A DNA stretch of 64,000 nt from Smaragdicoccus niigatensis DSM 44881 = NBRC 103563. Its GTDB lineage: Bacteria > Actinomycetota > Actinomycetes > Mycobacteriales > Mycobacteriaceae. Under the pieces are notes generated by a model. That model worked only from the letters and a program-made list of their open reading frames with translations, was not told the DNA's origin and searched no databases. The position numbers were made by a program, and so were the translations under genes. Location: the NCBI RefSeq assembly GCF_000380645.1, contig NZ_AQXZ01000015.1, positions 1-64,000 on the forward strand. Reading direction: 5' to 3'. Shown here in pieces: positions 61,849 to 64,000 of this stretch. Every line of letters starts with the position of its first letter. The stretch's first letter is position 1.

Positions 61849-64000
61849 TCACTTGTCTTCGCGCAGGCCCCGCCACGCCGGGTGCCGCAGCCGGCCGTCG
61901 GACGTCCACTCGGTGAACCGCACTTCGCCGACCAGCATGGGATCGACCCACGTCGCATCCTTCGCGTCCAGCGGCGGTAGCGGTTCTTCGAATGGACTGG
62001 TCTCGCGGCGCAGGGGTTCGAGCCGCTGCAGCAGATCCGCCATCGCTCGGTCGGTGAAACCGGTGCCCACCCGACCCGCGAACCGCAGTCCGTTCATCGA
62101 TGGCGTGCCGACGAGGAGTGCGCCGATCGACCGTCCGCCCGCGCCTGGGCGCCAACCGCCGATGACAAACTCCTCGCTCTGCCAGTTCTTGGCTTTTATC
62201 CAGGTGTTCGCCCGCTTGCCCGGCAGGTAGGTCGAGTCTCGCCGCTTGGCGATGATGCCCTCCCAGCCCTGCTCCTCGCTGAACTTGTGGGCACTGGCTC
62301 CGTTGCCGTCGACCAGCGGGGGAACCTGAAGTGTCTCGGACAGCGACTTGACCGCTTCGAGAATCTTGCGCCGGTCCCGCCACGGCTTGTTGATCAGCGA
62401 GACCCCGTCGAGGAACAGGACGTCGAAGGCAATGAACTCGGCGGTCTTGCCCCCTTGTTGCAGGAGCCCGAAGTTAGTGGTCCCGTCCTGGCCACGCACG
62501 ACGATCTCCCCGTCGAGAACCACATTGTGGCCTTCGAGCTCGCGCGCGATGACGCTGACCACGGGATAGCGATCGGTCAGGTCATTGCCGTTTCGGCTGC
62601 GTGCCACCGCACGCCCACCCGTGATCTCGACGACGAGCCGATACCCGTCCCACTTACCCTCGAACGCCCACTCGTCGGCGCTGAGCCGGTCGATCTCACC
62701 CGGACTCGCGAGCATCGGCGCAATCGGTGACGGCATCTCCGGGATGCGCTGGTCCCGCATGAAATGCATGAGCCATTGATCCCCCTGCGTGCGGATGAGC
62801 GCATAGCGGCCGGCCACCTTCTCACCACGAAGACGCACGATGACCTCGTCATCCCGCCACTTCTCGGTCTCGTACGTGCCGGTGTCCCAGATGGTCATCA
62901 CGCCGGCGCCGTATTCGCCCTTCGGAATCGTGCCGGCGAAGGTCAGGTACTCGATGGGGTGGTCCTCGGTACGCACCGCGAGATGGTTCTCCTTGGCGGT
63001 TGTCGGCGGTCCTTTGGGCACCGCCCAGGAAGCGAGCACCCCGTCGCGCTCGAGCCGAACGTCGTAGTGCAGTCGCCGCGCGTGATGCTCCTGGATGACA
63101 AAGGAGTTGCCGCCCGCCTTACCGGTGACGCGGATCGGCATCGGCTCCGGCGTCTTCCGGGCGTCCCGCATGCTGCGGTATTTGTCGAGAGAATCCGACA
63201 CCGGATCGAGACCGCGCAATAGGTCCCCATCGCGCCGATAGCGTTCGAGAACCTCATCGAACATCAAGTGGCGCAATGTGTCCGGGTTCTCGATCTCGGC
63301 CCACGTGCGTGGCGCGGCCGCGGTCGGCAGTGTGCGCCCGCGCATCGAATACGGCGCGATGGTGGTCTTGGACTCGTTGTTCTGGCTCCAGTCGAGAAAC
63401 ACCTTGCCGACCCGGACCGCCTTCGACATGTTGGACGTGACCAGGCGGGGATGCAGAGTCTCGAGGTTCCGTGCCACCTGCTTGGCGACCGTCGACGAAC
63501 CGCCGGGGCTCAGCGCGCGATCGAGCGGAACGTAGATATGAATTCCTTTGCTCCCGCTCGTGACCGGAAATGCGGAGAACCCGATCTGCGCAACCATGTC
63601 CCGGACGGCCACCGCAACCTCGGCGCATTCGGTCAATCCGACACCGTCGCCAGGGTCGAGGTCGAATACGAGTCGTGTCGCCGGACCCATCCCCTCATCG
63701 GTGAATGTCCATTGCGGAACGTGAATTTCCAGAGACGCCTGTTGGCCCAGCCAGGCCAGTCCCGCCACATTTTCGATGATCGGATAGACCACTTCCCGAT
63801 CCGAATGCGCGATCCCGCGGCGAGAAATCCACGACGGTGCATGCGCCACCAAATTCTTCTCGAAGAACGGCGGCTCATCCACGCCGTTCGGCCACCGGTT
63901 ACGGGTGACTGGCCGACCGATGATATGCGGCAACATGGCCGGGGCGATCTCGACGTAATAGTCGATGACCTGGCCTTTTGTGGTTCCGGTTTCGGGATAC
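61849..64000 (-). CDS. ligD: ATP-dependent DNA ligase LigD (Pol-PE-Lig), 5' end outside window
   Basis: The frame is open to the window edge (717 codons visible). In order it has a primase-polymerase domain (VFDLDPGDGVGLTECAEV, SGSKGIHIYVPL), a 3'-phosphoesterase domain (SFVIQEHHARRLHYDVRLE, FAGTIPKGEYGAG) and an ATP-dependent ligase domain with adenylation motif FEGKWDGYRLV and DGEIVVRG. This is the domain order of mycobacterial LigD, the end-processing ligase of Ku-dependent end joining. The missing N-terminus is short, since the polymerase domain normally begins about 30-40 residues before the visible start. Ku is not in the window. Confidence 0.95.
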   Translation of the reverse strand, partial: YPETGTTKGQVIDYYVEIAPAMLPHIIGRPVTRNRWPNGVDEPPFFEKNLVAHAPSWISRRGIAHSDREVVYPIIENVAGLAWLGQQASLEIHVPQWTFTDEGMGPATRLVFDLDPGDGVGLTECAEVAVAVRDMVAQIGFSAFPVTSGSKGIHIYVPLDRALSPGGSSTVAKQVARNLETLHPRLVTSNMSKAVRVGKVFLDWSQNNESKTTIAPYSMRGRTLPTAAAPRTWAEIENPDTLRHLMFDEVLERYRRDGDLLRGLDPVSDSLDKYRSMRDARKTPEPMPIRVTGKAGGNSFVIQEHHARRLHYDVRLERDGVLASWAVPKGPPTTAKENHLAVRTEDHPIEYLTFAGTIPKGEYGAGVMTIWDTGTYETEKWRDDEVIVRLRGEKVAGRYALIRTQGDQWLMHFMRDQRIPEMPSPIAPMLASPGEIDRLSADEWAFEGKWDGYRLVVEITGGRAVARSRNGNDLTDRYPVVSVIARELEGHNVVLDGEIVVRGQDGTTNFGLLQQGGKTAEFIAFDVLFLDGVSLINKPWRDRRKILEAVKSLSETLQVPPLVDGNGASAHKFSEEQGWEGIIAKRRDSTYLPGKRANTWIKAKNWQSEEFVIGGWRPGAGGRSIGALLVGTPSMNGLRFAGRVGTGFTDRAMADLLQRLEPLRRETSPFEEPLPPLDAKDATWVDPMLVGEVRFTEWTSDGRLRHPAWRGLREDK

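Overview
The window is high-GC, gene-dense DNA from a mycolate-containing actinobacterium of the Mycobacteriales (Gordonia/Rhodococcus/Williamsia-like; species not determinable from sequence alone). Pointers are an MspA-family porin, WS/DGAT-type acyltransferases, several F420/deazaflavin-dependent oxidoreductase families, a Pol-PE-Lig LigD, a single-chain biotin-dependent carboxylase, and many leaderless or GTG starts.

Layout. 1-5457 is left chromosomal flank: the truncated start of an IS30-like transposase, a polytopic membrane protein, an LLM oxidoreductase and SDR pair divergent from a TetR regulator with a clean operator, and a Tat-exported multicopper oxidase. 5509-41581 is interpreted as one ~36 kb integrated element. 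It begins in an intact tRNA-Arg(CCU) and ends at a displaced 47-bp copy of the 3' part of a tRNA-Arg(CCU). Next to the tRNA lies the replication/integration end of an actinomycete integrative element (integrase, excisionase, RepSA-like rolling-circle initiator, conserved small gene). No FtsK/Tra-type transfer gene is visible. The rest (about 9.5-40.8 kb) is metabolic cargo.

The cargo holds redox and lipid enzymes: PPOX and Ddn-like proteins, OYE, acyl-CoA dehydrogenase, GMC oxidoreductase, Baeyer-Villiger-type monooxygenase, aldehyde dehydrogenase, SDR, acetoacetate-decarboxylase-like and saccharopine-dehydrogenase-like proteins. It also has four alpha/beta hydrolases, two acyltransferase-like proteins, two DJ-1 proteins (one fused to SRPBCC), an MFS transporter, an adenylyl cyclase, two tandem VirS-type AraC regulators and two TetR regulators. 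One enzyme is an unusual retinol-saturase/CrtI-like flavoprotein fused to its own ferredoxin reductase and [2Fe-2S] ferredoxin. Seven promoter regions share a 42-bp element made of two 21-bp direct repeats (TGGCCA-N3-GTCAT). In five of them a TAnnnT -10 box follows at a fixed 17-18 bp, with a weaker one in a sixth. This looks like one AraC-type regulon across the island, reminiscent of VirS/mymA in M. tuberculosis. Two further shared operators (TACCTGCCAGTGGCA and TGTTAACGGTGTTTACATC) fit the two TetR genes.

41.6-64.0 kb is right chromosomal flank: a DHFR-like reductase, a cluster of tiny helical proteins around an MspA porin, RtcB ligase, SHOCT protein, crcB-DUF190-crcB (fluoride export), a membrane-anchored WD40 protein, a 1836-aa fused acyl-CoA carboxylase, a lipoprotein esterase, a PrmC/HemK-like methyltransferase, a cupredoxin lipoprotein, a CDF metal exporter, UDP-glucose dehydrogenase, a secreted N/G-rich repeat protein, and LigD running off the right edge. 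No rRNA or CRISPR array was seen. Product names rest on motif recognition by eye; no database search was run.
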